Positions 26,663 to 36,750 of a DNA stretch of 64,000 nucleotides are shown piece by piece. This DNA is from Thalassospira lohafexi. GTDB taxonomy: Bacteria; Pseudomonadota; Alphaproteobacteria; Rhodospirillales; Thalassospiraceae. The notes under the pieces are model-generated. The model made no database searches. It was not told the DNA's origin and saw nothing but the letters and a program-made list of their open reading frames with translations. The translations under genes were made by a program, and so were the position numbers. The DNA lies in the NCBI RefSeq assembly GCF_002844275.1, contig NZ_NXGX01000001.1, forward strand, positions 682,001 through 746,000, in the 5' to 3' direction. The first letter of the stretch is position 1. Each line of letters opens with the position of its first letter.

Positions 26663-28873
26663 TTAGGTGGCGTCTGCCATGAAGGACGGCATCCAGCCTT
26701 CGTTCAGATCGCGCAGGTCGGAAACGCTGACTTTGGCGTCGCCTTCGATGCTGATGGCATCGCCACCGATCTGACCAACGATGACGGCGGCAACATTGGC
26801 ACTTGCCGCAGCATTCAGAACCTTGTCCGGATCGCTGGTTGCGATCACGTAGCGGCCCTGATCTTCGCCAAACAGCCATGCGGCTTCGCTGCCCTGTTCT
26901 GGCAGGCTGACGTCCGCACCGATCTTGCCCGCCATGCACATTTCAGCAACGGTGACCAAAAGGCCGCCATCGGCGATATCGTGGCAGGTTTTGACAGCAC
27001 CAAGCTCAATCAATTCGCGCACCAGCGTACCGGCACGTTTTTCCGCATTCAGATCAACCGGCGGCGGTGCACCTTCTTCGCGACCTTCGATGGTCTTGAG
27101 ATACAACGACTGACCCAATTCGCCCGTGGCCGCACCGATCATGACCAGCGCACCTTCACCAGCTTTAAGGCCGATGGTGGCATGATGAGCCAGATCGGAA
27201 ATCACGCCAACGCCGCCAATGGCGGGGGTTGGCATGATGCCTTCGCCATTGGTTTCGTTGTAAAGCGACACGTTGCCCGACACGACCGGGAATTCCAGCG
27301 TGATGCAGGCGTCTGCAATGCCCTTACAGGCGCCGACAAACTGACCCATGATGCGCGGGCGTTCCGGGTTGCCAAAGTTCATATTGTCGGTGATCGCCAG
27401 CGGTTTGGCACCGGTCGCGATCAGGTTGCGATATGCTTCGGCAACAGCCTGTTTGCCGCCTTCGACCGGATCGGCCATGACATAACGCGGGGTACAGTCG
27501 GTGGTGGCTGCAATGCCCTTATTGGTGCCAGAAACACGCACAACACCGGCATCCCCGCCCGGACGGACAATCGTGTTGCCCATGACCAGATGGTCATACT
27601 GTTCCCAGATCCAGCGACGTGAAGCCAAATCAGGCGACGCAATCAGGGTTTTCAGTGCATCGATATGATCGACCTTGCCCGAAAGGCTGGCCGGATCAAT
27701 GCGGTCCTGTTTTGGCGTCTCTTCCCATGGGCGGTCATATTCTGGGGATGCTTCGGCCAGCGGATCAATCGGAAGATCACCGGCAAGTTCACCATGCCAT
27801 TTCAGAACCATGCGTTTGGTATCAGTCAGCGTGCCGATCACCGCAAAGTCGAGTTCCCATTTGTCAAAGATCGCCTTGGCGGCCTCTTCGCAACCGGGTT
27901 TCAGCACCATCAGCATGCGTTCCTGTGACTCTGACAGCATCAGCTCATAGGGCGTCATGCCTTCTTCGCGCATTGGCACTTTATCAAGCCACAGCTCAAC
28001 ACCAACGCCGCCTTTGGACGCCATCTCGAACGAGGATGACGTCAGGCCAGCAGCCCCCATATCCTGAATGGCAACGATCATGTCGGTTGCCATCAGTTCA
28101 AGGCAGGCTTCAAGCAGAAGTTTCTCGGTGAACGGATCGCCAACCTGAACGGTGGGGCGCTTTTCATCGCTGTCATCATCAAACTCGGCCGATGCCATGG
28201 TCGCACCATGGATACCGTCACGACCGGTTTTCGACCCGACATAAACAACCGGGTTACCAATACCAGCCGCTGCGGAATAGAAAATATTGTCCGTATCGGC
28301 CAGACCCACGGTCATCGCATTGACCAGGATATTGCCGTTATAGGACGCATGGAAGTTGGTTTCGCCACCAATGGTCGGAACGCCCATGCAGTTGCCATAC
28401 CCGCCGATGCCTTCGACAACGCCGCTAAGCAAGTGGCGTGTTTTCGGATGCTCAGGCGCGCCAAAGCGCAGCGCATTGAGGTTGGCAATCGGACGTGCGC
28501 CCATGGTGAAGACATCACGCATGATGCCGCCAACACCGGTTGCCGCCCCCTGATAAGGTTCGATGAACGACGGATGATTGTGGCTTTCCATTTTGAAAAT
28601 GGCGGCCTGACCATCGCCGATGTCAATCACACCGGCGTTTTCACCCGGACCCTGAATAACCCAGTCGGCCTTGGTCGGCAGCGTTTTCAGCCATTTTTTC
28701 GATGATTTGTAGGAGCAATGCTCAGACCACATAACCGAAAAAATACCAAGTTCGTTGATGTTGGGTTCACGGCCCATGATTTCGAGGACGAGTTTGTACT
28801 CTTCCTCGTTCAGGCCGTGTTCTTTGACCAGTTCAGGCGTGATCGGTGTGCTGTTGAATTGGTTGGTGCTCAC
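26663..28873 (-). CDS. purL: Phosphoribosylformylglycinamidine synthase subunit PurL (small type)
   Basis: 736 residues, the PurL length that needs PurQ and PurS. Motifs: [23 protein letters not shown]-binding [54 protein letters not shown] in the first half and [12 protein letters not shown] and [18 protein letters not shown] in the second. It turns FGAR and glutamine-derived ammonia into FGAM. The start is GTG, overlapping the purQ stop as GTGA, so translation is coupled. It is the last gene of the purS-purQ-purL order. Confidence 0.97.
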   Translation of the reverse strand: MSTNQFNSTPITPELVKEHGLNEEEYKLVLEIMGREPNINELGIFSVMWSEHCSYKSSKKWLKTLPTKADWVIQGPGENAGVIDIGDGQAAIFKMESHNHPSFIEPYQGAATGVGGIMRDVFTMGARPIANLNALRFGAPEHPKTRHLLSGVVEGIGGYGNCMGVPTIGGETNFHASYNGNILVNAMTVGLADTDNIFYSAAAGIGNPVVYVGSKTGRDGIHGATMASAEFDDDSDEKRPTVQVGDPFTEKLLLEACLELMATDMIVAIQDMGAAGLTSSSFEMASKGGVGVELWLDKVPMREEGMTPYELMLSESQERMLMVLKPGCEEAAKAIFDKWELDFAVIGTLTDTKRMVLKWHGELAGDLPIDPLAEASPEYDRPWEETPKQDRIDPASLSGKVDHIDALKTLIASPDLASRRWIWEQYDHLVMGNTIVRPGGDAGVVRVSGTNKGIAATTDCTPRYVMADPVEGGKQAVAEAYRNLIATGAKPLAITDNMNFGNPERPRIMGQFVGACKGIADACITLEFPVVSGNVSLYNETNGEGIMPTPAIGGVGVISDLAHHATIGLKAGEGALVMIGAATGELGQSLYLKTIEGREEGAPPPVDLNAEKRAGTLVRELIELGAVKTCHDIADGGLLVTVAEMCMAGKIGADVSLPEQGSEAAWLFGEDQGRYVIATSDPDKVLNAAASANVAAVIVGQIGGDAISIEGDAKVSVSDLRDLNEGWMPSFMADAT

Positions 28874-29559
28874 GATACGGCCTCCACCATGCTTTTGAAC
28901 AGACCGCGACCATCAATCCCGCCATGTAGCGGATCAATGGCGTTTTCCGGATGGGGCATCATGCCAAGAACATTGCCCGCCTCGTTGATGATGCCTGCGA
29001 TGTTGCGCTGCGACCCATTAAGGTTGGTTTCTGTGTCAACGGCACCATTGGCATCGCAGTAGCGCAGGACAACGCGGCCTTCGCCTTCAAGACGGTTGAG
29101 CGTGTCTTCATCGGCAAAATAATTGCCATCATGATGGGCCACCGGATAATCGACCACATCGCCTTTGCCATACTGGTTGGTAAAGCGGGTTGTGGTGTTT
29201 TCGATTTTCAGATGCGTGTTTTTGCAAATGAATTTCAGGCTGGCGTTACGCATCAGCGCACCGGGCAGAAGACCTGCTTCTGTCAAAATCTGGAAACCGT
29301 TACACACGCCCAGAATGGTCACACCCTGGCTTGCGCGATCGGCAACGGCGCGCATGATCGGCGATTTGGCAGCCATCGCCCCGCAGCGCAGATAGTCACC
29401 ATAAGAAAAGCCGCCGGGAACCATGATGATGTCGACGTTGGGAAGCTCGGTTTCGCCATGCCAAACCAGGGTCGGCTGGGTGCCGGTCGCCTGTTTTAAG
29501 GCTGCGATGGCGTCATTTTCCCGGTTGATGCCGGGAAACAGGATGACAGCGGATTTCAT
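28870..29559 (-). CDS. purQ: Phosphoribosylformylglycinamidine synthase subunit PurQ (glutaminase)
   Basis: 229 residues. A class I amidotransferase with [15 protein letters not shown], the nucleophile Cys in [21 protein letters not shown], and the His/Glu pair in [11 protein letters not shown]. It supplies ammonia to PurL. It is 80 bp from purS and overlaps purL by 4 nt. Confidence 0.97.
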   Translation of the reverse strand: MKSAVILFPGINRENDAIAALKQATGTQPTLVWHGETELPNVDIIMVPGGFSYGDYLRCGAMAAKSPIMRAVADRASQGVTILGVCNGFQILTEAGLLPGALMRNASLKFICKNTHLKIENTTTRFTNQYGKGDVVDYPVAHHDGNYFADEDTLNRLEGEGRVVLRYCDANGAVDTETNLNGSQRNIAGIINEAGNVLGMMPHPENAIDPLHGGIDGRGLFKSMVEAVS

Positions 29560-29639
29560 GAAATACCGTCTCTCGATTAGGGTCCGTTACGTAATCTCGA
29601 ACCGCAAAAGTCTGCCGAAGCAAAACCTTGGCGGGGCGG

Positions 29640-29879
29640 TTAAGCCAGCTCGATGGTGTAGTCTTCGATCACGGTATTGGCGAGAAGCTTCTCGCACATT
29701 TCGGTGACCTCGGCTTTGGCCTTGGCTGTATCCGTACCGTCGATTTCCAGTTCAATGAACTTGCCCTGACGGACGTCATTAACGCCATCAAAACCAAGAC
29801 CCTGAAGGGCGTGGTGAACGGCTTTGCCTTGCGGATCAAGAACACCGTTCTTCAGGGTGACATGAACACGTGCTTTCAC
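29640..29879 (-). CDS. purS: Phosphoribosylformylglycinamidine synthase subunit PurS
   Basis: 79 residues. The start is GTG at 29879, set by a good AGGAGC ribosome site just upstream and by the family's opening KARVHVTLKNGVLDPQGKAV; ATG codons further upstream would add residues not found in PurS. GLGFDGVNDVRQGKFIEL and the C-terminal CEKLLANTVIEDY complete the family pattern. It holds PurL and PurQ together. It starts the purS-purQ-purL set. Confidence 0.95.
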   Translation of the reverse strand: MKARVHVTLKNGVLDPQGKAVHHALQGLGFDGVNDVRQGKFIELEIDGTDTAKAKAEVTEMCEKLLANTVIEDYTIELA

Positions 29880-29979
29880 GGGAAGCTCCTTTAACGTTCG
29901 CATGCGAAGGCGCATGCGCGATATTGCTTGCAAACAAAACGCTGTCCGATGACATCGATCACCGATCAGCCATAAGAAA

Positions 29980-30001
29980 AAGGCCGCGCGAACGCGGCCT
30001 T
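29980..30001 (-). terminator. Terminator after purC
   Basis: AAGGCCGCG and CGCGGCCTT form a 9-bp stem with a CGAA tetraloop; on the minus strand a T run follows. It divides purC from purS-purQ-purL. Confidence 0.88.
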
Positions 30002-30005
30002 GGGA

Positions 30006-30764
30006 TTATTTGTCTTTATTGAGCATTTCTATTTCGGCGGATTCAGGCAGCACACCAAGACGGCGGGCGACTTCCTGATAGGCCTCTTCAACGCCACCCA
30101 TGTCGCGGCGGAAACGGTCCTTATCCATCTTTTCGTTGGTTTCTGCATCCCAAAGACGGCAGTTGTCCGGGCTAAACTCATCGGCCAGAACCAGATGGGC
30201 AAAATCGCCTTCCCAAACACGGCCAAATTCAAGTTTGAAATCAACCAGTTTGATGCCGATACCGCGCATCAGACCACACAGGTAGTCATTGACACGCAGC
30301 GTCATACCGACAATTTCCTCAAGCTCTTCGGCACTTGCCCAGCCCAGTGCGAGGATATGTTCGTCAGATACCAGCGGATCGCCAAGATCGTCGTCTTTGT
30401 AATAAAATTCGACAATCGGACGCGGCAGACGTTCGCCTTCTTCAAGGCCAAGACGCTTTGCCATCGATCCGGCCACGATGTTGCGCACGACAACTTCGAT
30501 CGGAACGATTTCACATTTGCGGCACAGCTGTTCGCGCATGTTCAGGCGGCGAATGAAGTGGGTCGGGATGCCGATTTCCGCCAGACGGGTCATGACGAAT
30601 TCGGTAATCATGTTGTTGAGCACACCCTTGCCTGCAATCGTGCCGCGCTTCTGCGCGTTAAAGGCGGTGGCATCATCCTTGAAATACTGAATGATCGTGC
30701 CGGGTTCGGTACCTTCGTAAAGAACCTTGGCTTTGCCCTCATAGATGGGCGTCTTTCTGGACAT
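30006..30764 (-). CDS. purC: Phosphoribosylaminoimidazole-succinocarboxamide synthase
   Basis: 252 residues. [35 protein letters not shown] is the ATP-binding N-terminal part. [22 protein letters not shown] and [10 protein letters not shown] are the SAICAR synthetase signatures, and [12 protein letters not shown] supplies acidic metal ligands. It joins aspartate to CAIR in purine synthesis. It lies upstream of purS on the same strand but is closed off by a terminator. Confidence 0.97.
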   Translation of the reverse strand: MSRKTPIYEGKAKVLYEGTEPGTIIQYFKDDATAFNAQKRGTIAGKGVLNNMITEFVMTRLAEIGIPTHFIRRLNMREQLCRKCEIVPIEVVVRNIVAGSMAKRLGLEEGERLPRPIVEFYYKDDDLGDPLVSDEHILALGWASAEELEEIVGMTLRVNDYLCGLMRGIGIKLVDFKLEFGRVWEGDFAHLVLADEFSPDNCRLWDAETNEKMDKDRFRRDMGGVEEAYQEVARRLGVLPESAEIEMLNKDK

Positions 30765-30977
30765 TGGCGGGATCTTTCACATCTTGGCTTGCGGGGAGTG
30801 TCCCCGAGCACCCTGAAAATCGCGCCCCCCATATAGCAGTGCTGGGCGAGAAACTCAATTGTCGCGTAAGGTCTATTTATGCAGACTTGATAATCGTATT
30901 TTGCAACCGTCACGCCGAACGGTGCCGCAATGCAATATTTCCATTGTATTACGCCGTTTTTACAAACAGTTGCCGGT

Positions 30978-31757
30978 TTATAGTGCCACCGGATGAAACG
31001 GGGTCTCATCGGGTTGCCCGTTGGAAAATAACCAGACAGGACGACGGGGAAGTTCGTTTTTGTCAGTGGGAATCGCCGGCAGGCCGATCACGGATGAACA
31101 CAGGGTTTCAAATCCGATATTGCTTCGGACCAGCATCGCATCGGCGCGAATATCGTGATGATCCGGGTCGGCTGGCAGAGTTCCGGTATCCGCCAGAAGC
31201 GCCTGCCAGGCAAACCAGTCATCGGCTTCGGGATTGGGGGCCGGGGCGCTGATGAAACGCGGCAGATTGCGTTTTGTCCGGGCACTATTTTCCGTGTCGT
31301 TCAGATCGTGGGCGGTGACAATCGACAGACCTTCGGGAATGTCGGTGATTTCAATCTTGCCTTCGCCATGATTGGCAAGCCAGTATGCATCACGGTTATC
31401 GGCAATCACCATGTTAAATGGCCGATAGGCGGTGCCATCAAGTTCGGCCAGTGCCTGTGCCGCATCAATTGCATCGGCATGATCAAGTGCTTCAAGCGGC
31501 AATTCACCGCGTGATCGTTTGCCATCGGCTGGGCCAAGGGTGCCAAACCGGTTCAGCACGGCGGCAACCACACCGTCTTCGTTGATGCCAAGCCATGTGC
31601 CACCGGCTGTTTCATCCAGGCCGGCAATCACATGGGGGCGGTCTTCCCAGTGGCGGGCCGGGGGCTGCCACGGGCGGTTGTTCATTTCGTCGCGATTGGC
31701 GCCAATGATGACAGGCCATTCGTGGTCGGGGCGGCGTAAAATAATGACAGTACACAT
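30978..31757 (-). CDS. NRDE family protein (TANGO2-like)
   Basis: 259 residues from ATG 31757 (MCTVIILRRP), chosen because family members start with Met-Cys-Thr; an ATG 12 nt upstream is the other choice. GANRDEMNNRPWQPPARHW holds the NRDE motif, GTWLGINEDGVVAAVLNR is the next conserved block, and SRGELPLEAL follows. The Cys-2 and NRDE layout resembles N-terminal nucleophile hydrolases. Human TANGO2 has been linked to haem or lipid handling, but the bacterial role is unknown. Confidence 0.88.
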   Translation of the reverse strand: MCTVIILRRPDHEWPVIIGANRDEMNNRPWQPPARHWEDRPHVIAGLDETAGGTWLGINEDGVVAAVLNRFGTLGPADGKRSRGELPLEALDHADAIDAAQALAELDGTAYRPFNMVIADNRDAYWLANHGEGKIEITDIPEGLSIVTAHDLNDTENSARTKRNLPRFISAPAPNPEADDWFAWQALLADTGTLPADPDHHDIRADAMLVRSNIGFETLCSSVIGLPAIPTDKNELPRRPVWLFSNGQPDETPFHPVAL

Positions 31758-31917
31758 GAGCCAGATCAAAGCGTCATGGGGGCATATTTGTCAAATTCAA
31801 AAGTGACCGATGAAGGGATGAAATTACCTCTGTCCGGTCACACCTATCAATCTGGCCTATCAATCTAACCGTAATCTATTTGAACAATCGGACGTCAAAC
31901 CGGCAGGAGGGAACATC

Positions 31918-32238
31918 ATGAACAATTTTAATGATCGTGAACGGGGCTTTGAGGCCAAATACAGCTTTGATCTGGAACAGGATTTTCGCATCGAAGCCCA
32001 TCTTTACAAGATGCTGGCGGTGTGGGCTGGCGAACAGATGGGCATGGCCCCGGCCGATTGTGATGCCTATGCCAAGAAAGTCATTGGCGAAGTGATCGCA
32101 AACCCCAAAGAAAACAGCATTGTTACTTTTTTGCTGGCGGATTTCGGCCGCAACAACATTGATGTAACCGTTAGCACGCTGCAGGCGAAACTCGAACAAT
32201 TGCGCCCGATTGCACGTGCGGAAATGCTTGCGGGTTAA
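31918..32238 (+). CDS. DUF1476 protein, F1-ATPase inhibitor (zeta) type
   Basis: 106 residues. NNFNDRERGFEAKYSFDLEQDFRIEAHLYKMLAVWAGEQMG is the family's N-terminal half, with the inhibitory segment at the extreme N terminus. In Paracoccus the zeta protein blocks reverse ATP hydrolysis by F1, and DUF1476 proteins are typical of alphaproteobacteria. It stands alone, divergent from the NRDE gene. A GGAGG ribosome site lies upstream of the ATG. Confidence 0.9.
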   Translation: MNNFNDRERGFEAKYSFDLEQDFRIEAHLYKMLAVWAGEQMGMAPADCDAYAKKVIGEVIANPKENSIVTFLLADFGRNNIDVTVSTLQAKLEQLRPIARAEMLAG

Positions 32239-32367
32239 ACGCAGTCAAAACCCTTGCAAAAATCTTCGTGTTTGCAAACGCCTAAGGGGTCCCGTATTCT
32301 CCGACTGGAAACAATAAAAACAACGGGTGCAACTTCTTAGTGTGGTACTCATGGCATCTGGGTGGAG

Positions 32368-33075
32368 ATGTCTACTTGGGAAAGAAGGGCAAGGGTTTTG
32401 CGTATCCTATTGGCAGACGATCACGACCTGGTTCGTGAAGCATTATCGTTGCTGTTTCAGCAATATTTCGAAGATTGCGAAGTCGTCGAAGCCGGGGCAT
32501 TGGATCCGGCGCTTGATCATATTGCGGCAACCAATGATTTCGACCTTGTTCTGCTCGATCTGCGGATGCCGGGCATGAACGGGCTTGAAGGCCTTAAGCG
32601 GACACTTCAGAAGGTCACCGAAACCACGGCGGTTGTTTTGCTGTCCGGAGCTTATCGCAGCGAGGATGTCCGCCACGCCATTGAGGCAGGTGCACAGGGG
32701 TTTATTCCCAAAACGCTGCGCGGGCAGGCCTTGGCAAATGCCATTCAGCTTGTCCTTGCCGGTGAAAAATACCTGCCATCGTCCATTCTCAATGATATGA
32801 CCGACGGTATTGTCGGTGGTCCTGATCGCGAAAAGCGTATGGCGGGTGGTTTCGGGGTCGAGGGGGATTTTGCCCGACTTACACCGCGCGAACGCGAAGT
32901 ACTGGCGTTGCTATCTGAAGGTCGTCCGAACAAGGATATTGCACGCCATCTTGATCTGCGTGAAATCACGGTGAAATATCACCTGAAAAACATCTATCGC
33001 AAACTCAACGTTTCGAACCGCGCCCAAGCGGTAAAAACCGCGCTTGAAGATATGGCGCGCTCGGGAACTTTGTAA
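32368..33075 (+). CDS. Response regulator, LuxR/FixJ type (orphan)
   Basis: 235 residues from ATG 32368; a GTG two codons earlier is also possible. The receiver domain (about 12-130) has D17/D18, phospho-acceptor D64 in VLLDLRMPGMNG, and the Lys in GFIPKT. The C-terminal LuxR helix-turn-helix is LTPREREVLALLSEGRPNKDIARHLDLREITVKYHLKNIYRKL. No histidine kinase gene is nearby, so it is an orphan or works with a distant kinase. A strong terminator follows. Confidence 0.93.
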   Translation: MSTWERRARVLRILLADDHDLVREALSLLFQQYFEDCEVVEAGALDPALDHIAATNDFDLVLLDLRMPGMNGLEGLKRTLQKVTETTAVVLLSGAYRSEDVRHAIEAGAQGFIPKTLRGQALANAIQLVLAGEKYLPSSILNDMTDGIVGGPDREKRMAGGFGVEGDFARLTPREREVLALLSEGRPNKDIARHLDLREITVKYHLKNIYRKLNVSNRAQAVKTALEDMARSGTL

Positions 33076-33113
33076 TATACTCGTCAAAGGCAGCTTTGTT
33101 TGAGCTTGCGATC

Positions 33114-33142
33114 CGGCCCGTGTTTTTCACGGGCCGTTTTTT
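33114..33142 (+). terminator. Terminator after the response regulator gene
   Basis: CGGCCCGTG pairs with CACGGGCCG around TTTTT and is followed by six T. Confidence 0.93.
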
Positions 33143-33180
33143 GTTGCCATTGCGGATGTCGTTTCCGGTACGGGCTGCAC

Positions 33181-33588
33181 TCAGCCTTCCTGTTTGCAGG
33201 CATAGTCTGCCCGGGCTTTTTCGATGGTATCAAAGTTCGCCTCTGCCCACAGCCAGACCCCGCAAAAGGCTTTGCTGAGGCCCAATCCCAGCTCTGTTAA
33301 CCGGTATTCCACCTTGGGCGGGACGACGGGATAGACCGTGCGGGTGACAAGACCGTCCCGTTCCAGCGCACGCAAGGTTTGCGTCAGCATCTTCTGGCTG
33401 ATGCCTTCACATTCGCGGGCCAGTTCACTGAAGCGGCAGCATTTTTTCTCGGTTAGAATTTCGATCAGAAGCATCGTCCATTTATCGGCAACCCGACCAA
33501 TGATTTCTTCGACCAGCTTGTCGACCGCAGGGTCGGTTGGCGGAATACTGTTGAGTTCGTGCTGTAGCGATCCCTCTGCCATTCCCAT
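33181..33588 (-). CDS. HxlR-family regulator
   Basis: 135 residues. The winged-helix core VADKWTMLLIEILTEKKCCRFSELARECEGISQKMLTQTLRALERDGLVTR is typical, with paired Cys at KKCC that could sense redox or quinone stress as in YodB/HypR-like members. Divergent from a short-chain dehydrogenase gene, its likely target. Confidence 0.92.
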   Translation of the reverse strand: MGMAEGSLQHELNSIPPTDPAVDKLVEEIIGRVADKWTMLLIEILTEKKCCRFSELARECEGISQKMLTQTLRALERDGLVTRTVYPVVPPKVEYRLTELGLGLSKAFCGVWLWAEANFDTIEKARADYACKQEG

Positions 33589-33695
33589 ACTCTCTTTTAG
33601 GTAAGTATAAAACTTTTTGGTGCCTTCTTCCCTTAAGTTAGCACAAAGGTCATCTTCAGGTCATCCAAAGACCTGATCTGGAAAGGACCCATCCA

Positions 33696-34442
33696 ATGAG
33701 TTTTATAAATCGTACCATTCTTATCACCGGTGGCAATTCGGGAATTGGCCTGGCTCTGGCAGAAGCCCTTCAATCCAAAGGCAACCGCATCATTGTCACC
33801 GGGCGCAAGCAGGAAAGCCTGCAGGCCGTGCTCGACCGTAATTCGGATATGGTAGGATATCAGCTCGATGTCACCGATGATGCTGCACTGGCTGCGTTTC
33901 CGGCCAAGGTGATTAGCGATCATCCCGAGCTTGATACCGTGATTCTCAACGCCGGCATCATGGAGGGGGAGGACTACACCGCCAGCTCGGTCACCGTTGA
34001 TGTCGCAAACCGGACGATTGCTACAAACCTGACCGCACCCATTGCCATGGCGGCGGCCTTCCTGCCGCATTTGCAATCCCGGCCCAAGTCGGCATTGATT
34101 ACGGTGTCATCCGGGCTCGCCTTCGTGCCCAAGGCCGCAAACCCGGTTTACTCGGCCACAAAGGCAGCCATCCATTCATGGACGCAGGCCGTGCGTCATC
34201 AATTGCGCGGGACATCGGTCGCCGTGCATGAAATCGCGCCGCCACTGGTTGCAACCGAACTCACACCGGGGCAGTCAAAGATCGAAGCCGCAATGTCCCT
34301 GCAGGAATTCACTGATGAGGTGGTCGGCATCATGTCGCGCGACCAAGTGCCGGGTGAAATTCTGGTGTCACGCGTGAGCTTCCAGCGCAATGCCGAGGCC
34401 GAACACCGTTACGAAGCGGCCTTCACCGCGATTAACGGTTAG
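33696..34442 (+). CDS. Short-chain dehydrogenase/reductase
   Basis: 248 residues. The NAD(P) motif TGGNSGIGLALAEAL at about 11-25 is followed by TGRKQESL, NAGIM, catalytic Ser in TVSSGLAFVP and YSATKAA. It resembles the DltE group. The substrate is unknown. The pairing with an HxlR regulator on the other strand suggests a response to electrophiles or quinones. Its end overlaps the converging EamA gene by 11 bp. Confidence 0.9.
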   Translation: MSFINRTILITGGNSGIGLALAEALQSKGNRIIVTGRKQESLQAVLDRNSDMVGYQLDVTDDAALAAFPAKVISDHPELDTVILNAGIMEGEDYTASSVTVDVANRTIATNLTAPIAMAAAFLPHLQSRPKSALITVSSGLAFVPKAANPVYSATKAAIHSWTQAVRHQLRGTSVAVHEIAPPLVATELTPGQSKIEAAMSLQEFTDEVVGIMSRDQVPGEILVSRVSFQRNAEAEHRYEAAFTAING

Positions 34443-35382
34443 TCGCCGGGCGGAGCTCTGGCGGACGGGAATGGGTGCTATTCCTGTCCGCCTTGCGCGG
34501 CTGGCCTGACTGCATGACGACAACTCCGGTTATGATTGCTGCCATCGCAATGAGATCAAACAGGTGAACCGTTTCGCCCAAGATCAACGCTCCGGTCAAA
34601 AGGCCGATCACCGGCGGGATATAGGTGACACTGGCGGTTTTGACCGCACCAAGGTTCTCGACCAAATAATAAAAGCACATAAAGGCGATGCCCGTGCCAA
34701 ACAGGCCCAGCCCAATAAACAGCGATCCTGCGGCTTTCCAGTCGGTGAAGATCATCTCAAGTCCATCAAAATCGCCAATCACCATGGCGGTCAGTGACGA
34801 CAGGCCCAACTGATACGTGCACAGCGCAATCGGTGAAATGCCAAGCGGGCTCAGGAACTTTCGGGCATAGACAAACGACAGTCCAACACATGCTGATCCA
34901 AACGCGATGTACAGAACACCGGTCAAATCATTGTTGGCAATATTGGCGTCCCAGGGCCGTGCAATCACAATGACCCCGCCAAACCCGATCAAAAGGCCGG
35001 TGATGGAGCGAAAGTTAACCGGTTCGCTGCGCAGGAAAATCGCCGCTCCGACAAAGGAAAAAAGCGGGATTGCACCGCTTAGCATGCCCGCGCTGCTTGT
35101 TGGCAAAAGTGAAATGCCTTTGGCAAAGGCAAAATAGTAAACGGTAGCCGCCATCAGCGACATCACCACAAAATGGTGGATGTAGCGGACATGCTCCCAG
35201 CGCAGAACTTTGCGCGACAGGGCAAAAGCCAGCACGGGCAAAAACCCTATCACCACACGCACCATAACGATCTGCATCGGAGACACCACACCGCCTGCGA
35301 TCTTGTTGAACAAAAACGTCATGCCCCAAAGAAGGGCCAGAAAACCAAAAACAAGATACGAGGTGGGGATGCTGCGTTTCAT
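34432..35382 (-). CDS. DMT-superfamily (EamA) transporter
   Basis: 316 residues in two EamA repeats with about 10 membrane helices. LVFGFLALLWGMTFLFNKIAGGVVSPMQIVMVRVVIGF opens the first repeat and GVLYIAFGSACVGLSFVYARKFL opens the second. The C terminus is a basic, soluble tail of about 25 residues. It probably exports a metabolite or amino acid, but the substrate is unknown. It overlaps the SDR stop by 11 bp and is divergent from a LysR-type gene, which may control it. Confidence 0.88.
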   Translation of the reverse strand: MKRSIPTSYLVFGFLALLWGMTFLFNKIAGGVVSPMQIVMVRVVIGFLPVLAFALSRKVLRWEHVRYIHHFVVMSLMAATVYYFAFAKGISLLPTSSAGMLSGAIPLFSFVGAAIFLRSEPVNFRSITGLLIGFGGVIVIARPWDANIANNDLTGVLYIAFGSACVGLSFVYARKFLSPLGISPIALCTYQLGLSSLTAMVIGDFDGLEMIFTDWKAAGSLFIGLGLFGTGIAFMCFYYLVENLGAVKTASVTYIPPVIGLLTGALILGETVHLFDLIAMAAIITGVVVMQSGQPRKADRNSTHSRPPELRPATNR

Positions 35383-35479
35383 GGCGGTACTTTCGGTGGC
35401 GGTGATTGCCAGATTGTAGGCAGCACGCAGATCGGCTACAAATCATGTTATCTGTTCAATGAAATAGAAAAATTGCATC

Positions 35480-36379
35480 ATGGCTGCATATCCACCGCTG
35501 AATTCATTGCGTGCGTTCGAGGCATCTATTCGACTAAATAGTTTTTCTCTTGCTGCCGAGGAACTGAACGTCACACCGGGGGCTGTTGGTCAGCAGATCA
35601 AAAAGCTTGAAGACTGGCTGGGGATGGAGCTGTTTACCCGGTCCGTTCGGCAGGTGCGCCCAACTGCGGATGGATTGGATTATGCCGCGCGCATTGGGCC
35701 TGCCTTGCGCCAGATCGTCGATGCCAGCCAGCAGGTGCGTGGGCGTTCTGATCGCTCGGTACGGGTTGTGATGCCGCCAAGTTTTGCCGCAAAATGGTTT
35801 TCACGGCGGATGGCCCGCTTTTTGATCGATTATCCGACAACGTCGCTTCATGTCGGATCGCAAAGCCAAATGATCGATTTTAACCGGGACCCGGTCGATA
35901 TCGCTGTGCGCTATTTTGATGGATGCGATGACAGCCTTGAGACAGTTCTGCTGTATCGTGGGCGGGCTGCGGCCTATTGCGCGCCGTCTTACCGTGATTA
36001 CATGGGATTGGCAAAACCATCCGATCTGGTTCGGGCAACCTTGCTCAATGATATTTTGCATGCGTGGTGGCCGGAATGGCTGGGGGCTTATGCCGGTTTG
36101 AGTGCGGCGAATGTCAGCACGATCACGCAGATTGAAATCGATCAGACCTCGATGGCCATCGAAGCTGCCATTCACGGGCAAGGCGTGGTTTTGGCCAATC
36201 CGCTACTGACCGAAGAAGACATTGCCGAGGGCAAGCTGGTCCACCTCTTCCCCGAAAACGTCCTCACCGTTCCGTTCGGCTATTACCTGGTTCACCCCAA
36301 AAATCGCGCCCATCGCGGTCAGGTAAAGCTGTTTCGCGATTGGCTGCTGGCTGAGGCACATGAGCTTGACGTTGGCTGA
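35480..36379 (+). CDS. LysR-family regulator (GcvA-like)
   Basis: 299 residues. The N-terminal helix-turn-helix reads PLNSLRAFEASIRLNSFSLAAEELNVTPGAVGQQIKKLEDWLGMELF, with the GcvA-type ending of VGQQIKKLE. The effector domain (about 95-295) has VVMPPSFAAKWFSRRMARF. It is divergent from the EamA transporter over 97 bp, which is its probable target. Confidence 0.92.
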   Translation: MAAYPPLNSLRAFEASIRLNSFSLAAEELNVTPGAVGQQIKKLEDWLGMELFTRSVRQVRPTADGLDYAARIGPALRQIVDASQQVRGRSDRSVRVVMPPSFAAKWFSRRMARFLIDYPTTSLHVGSQSQMIDFNRDPVDIAVRYFDGCDDSLETVLLYRGRAAAYCAPSYRDYMGLAKPSDLVRATLLNDILHAWWPEWLGAYAGLSAANVSTITQIEIDQTSMAIEAAIHGQGVVLANPLLTEEDIAEGKLVHLFPENVLTVPFGYYLVHPKNRAHRGQVKLFRDWLLAEAHELDVG

Positions 36380-36750
36380 CGTGATTTCGTCATAAGGCGT
36401 GACACGTTTTGTTCAAGATTCGGCTTGGCCGGGTTTGGTCTCCGCAGAGCTAACCCAAGCTTAGCTGAAGTCTTGCTGTTTTCCTCCTCTGCAGACCCGC
36501 GGACTCCCTACGCGGTCTTCGGCGACTCTGGCGCCTGATATACGCGCAACTCAGCCGGGAATTTTCTTTGAATCATTCTTTTTAACGGCAAACACATGCT
36601 GTGTGTTTGTGTTTTTTGCTCATGTGCGGCGCAATAATGATCGTTTTGTTTCATTTTGTGACTAAAATATTGCAAAAAAGATAAAGATCGTTCATCGTCA
36701 ACGGTAATGATCGGTGGAAATAAAACCGACACTCTAGGGATGGACGTCGA
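36380..36750. promoter_or_regulatory. Regulatory region upstream of the pentose operon
   Basis: About 370 bp. It contains a perfect inverted repeat AAACACA-TGCTG-TGTGTTT (36590-36608) and three copies of a GATCG core in similar settings (36637-36643, 36684-36690, 36707-36713), spaced 47 and 23 bp, so two and one multiples of roughly 23. These lie within 120 bp of the DeoR start and suit repressor operators. The stretch near 36650-36690 is AT-rich and promoter-like. Confidence 0.5.

Noticed and set aside
31918-32238. Considered as part of a purine operon
   Set aside because: It is on the opposite strand and its DUF1476 sequence ties it to ATP synthase control, not purine synthesis.
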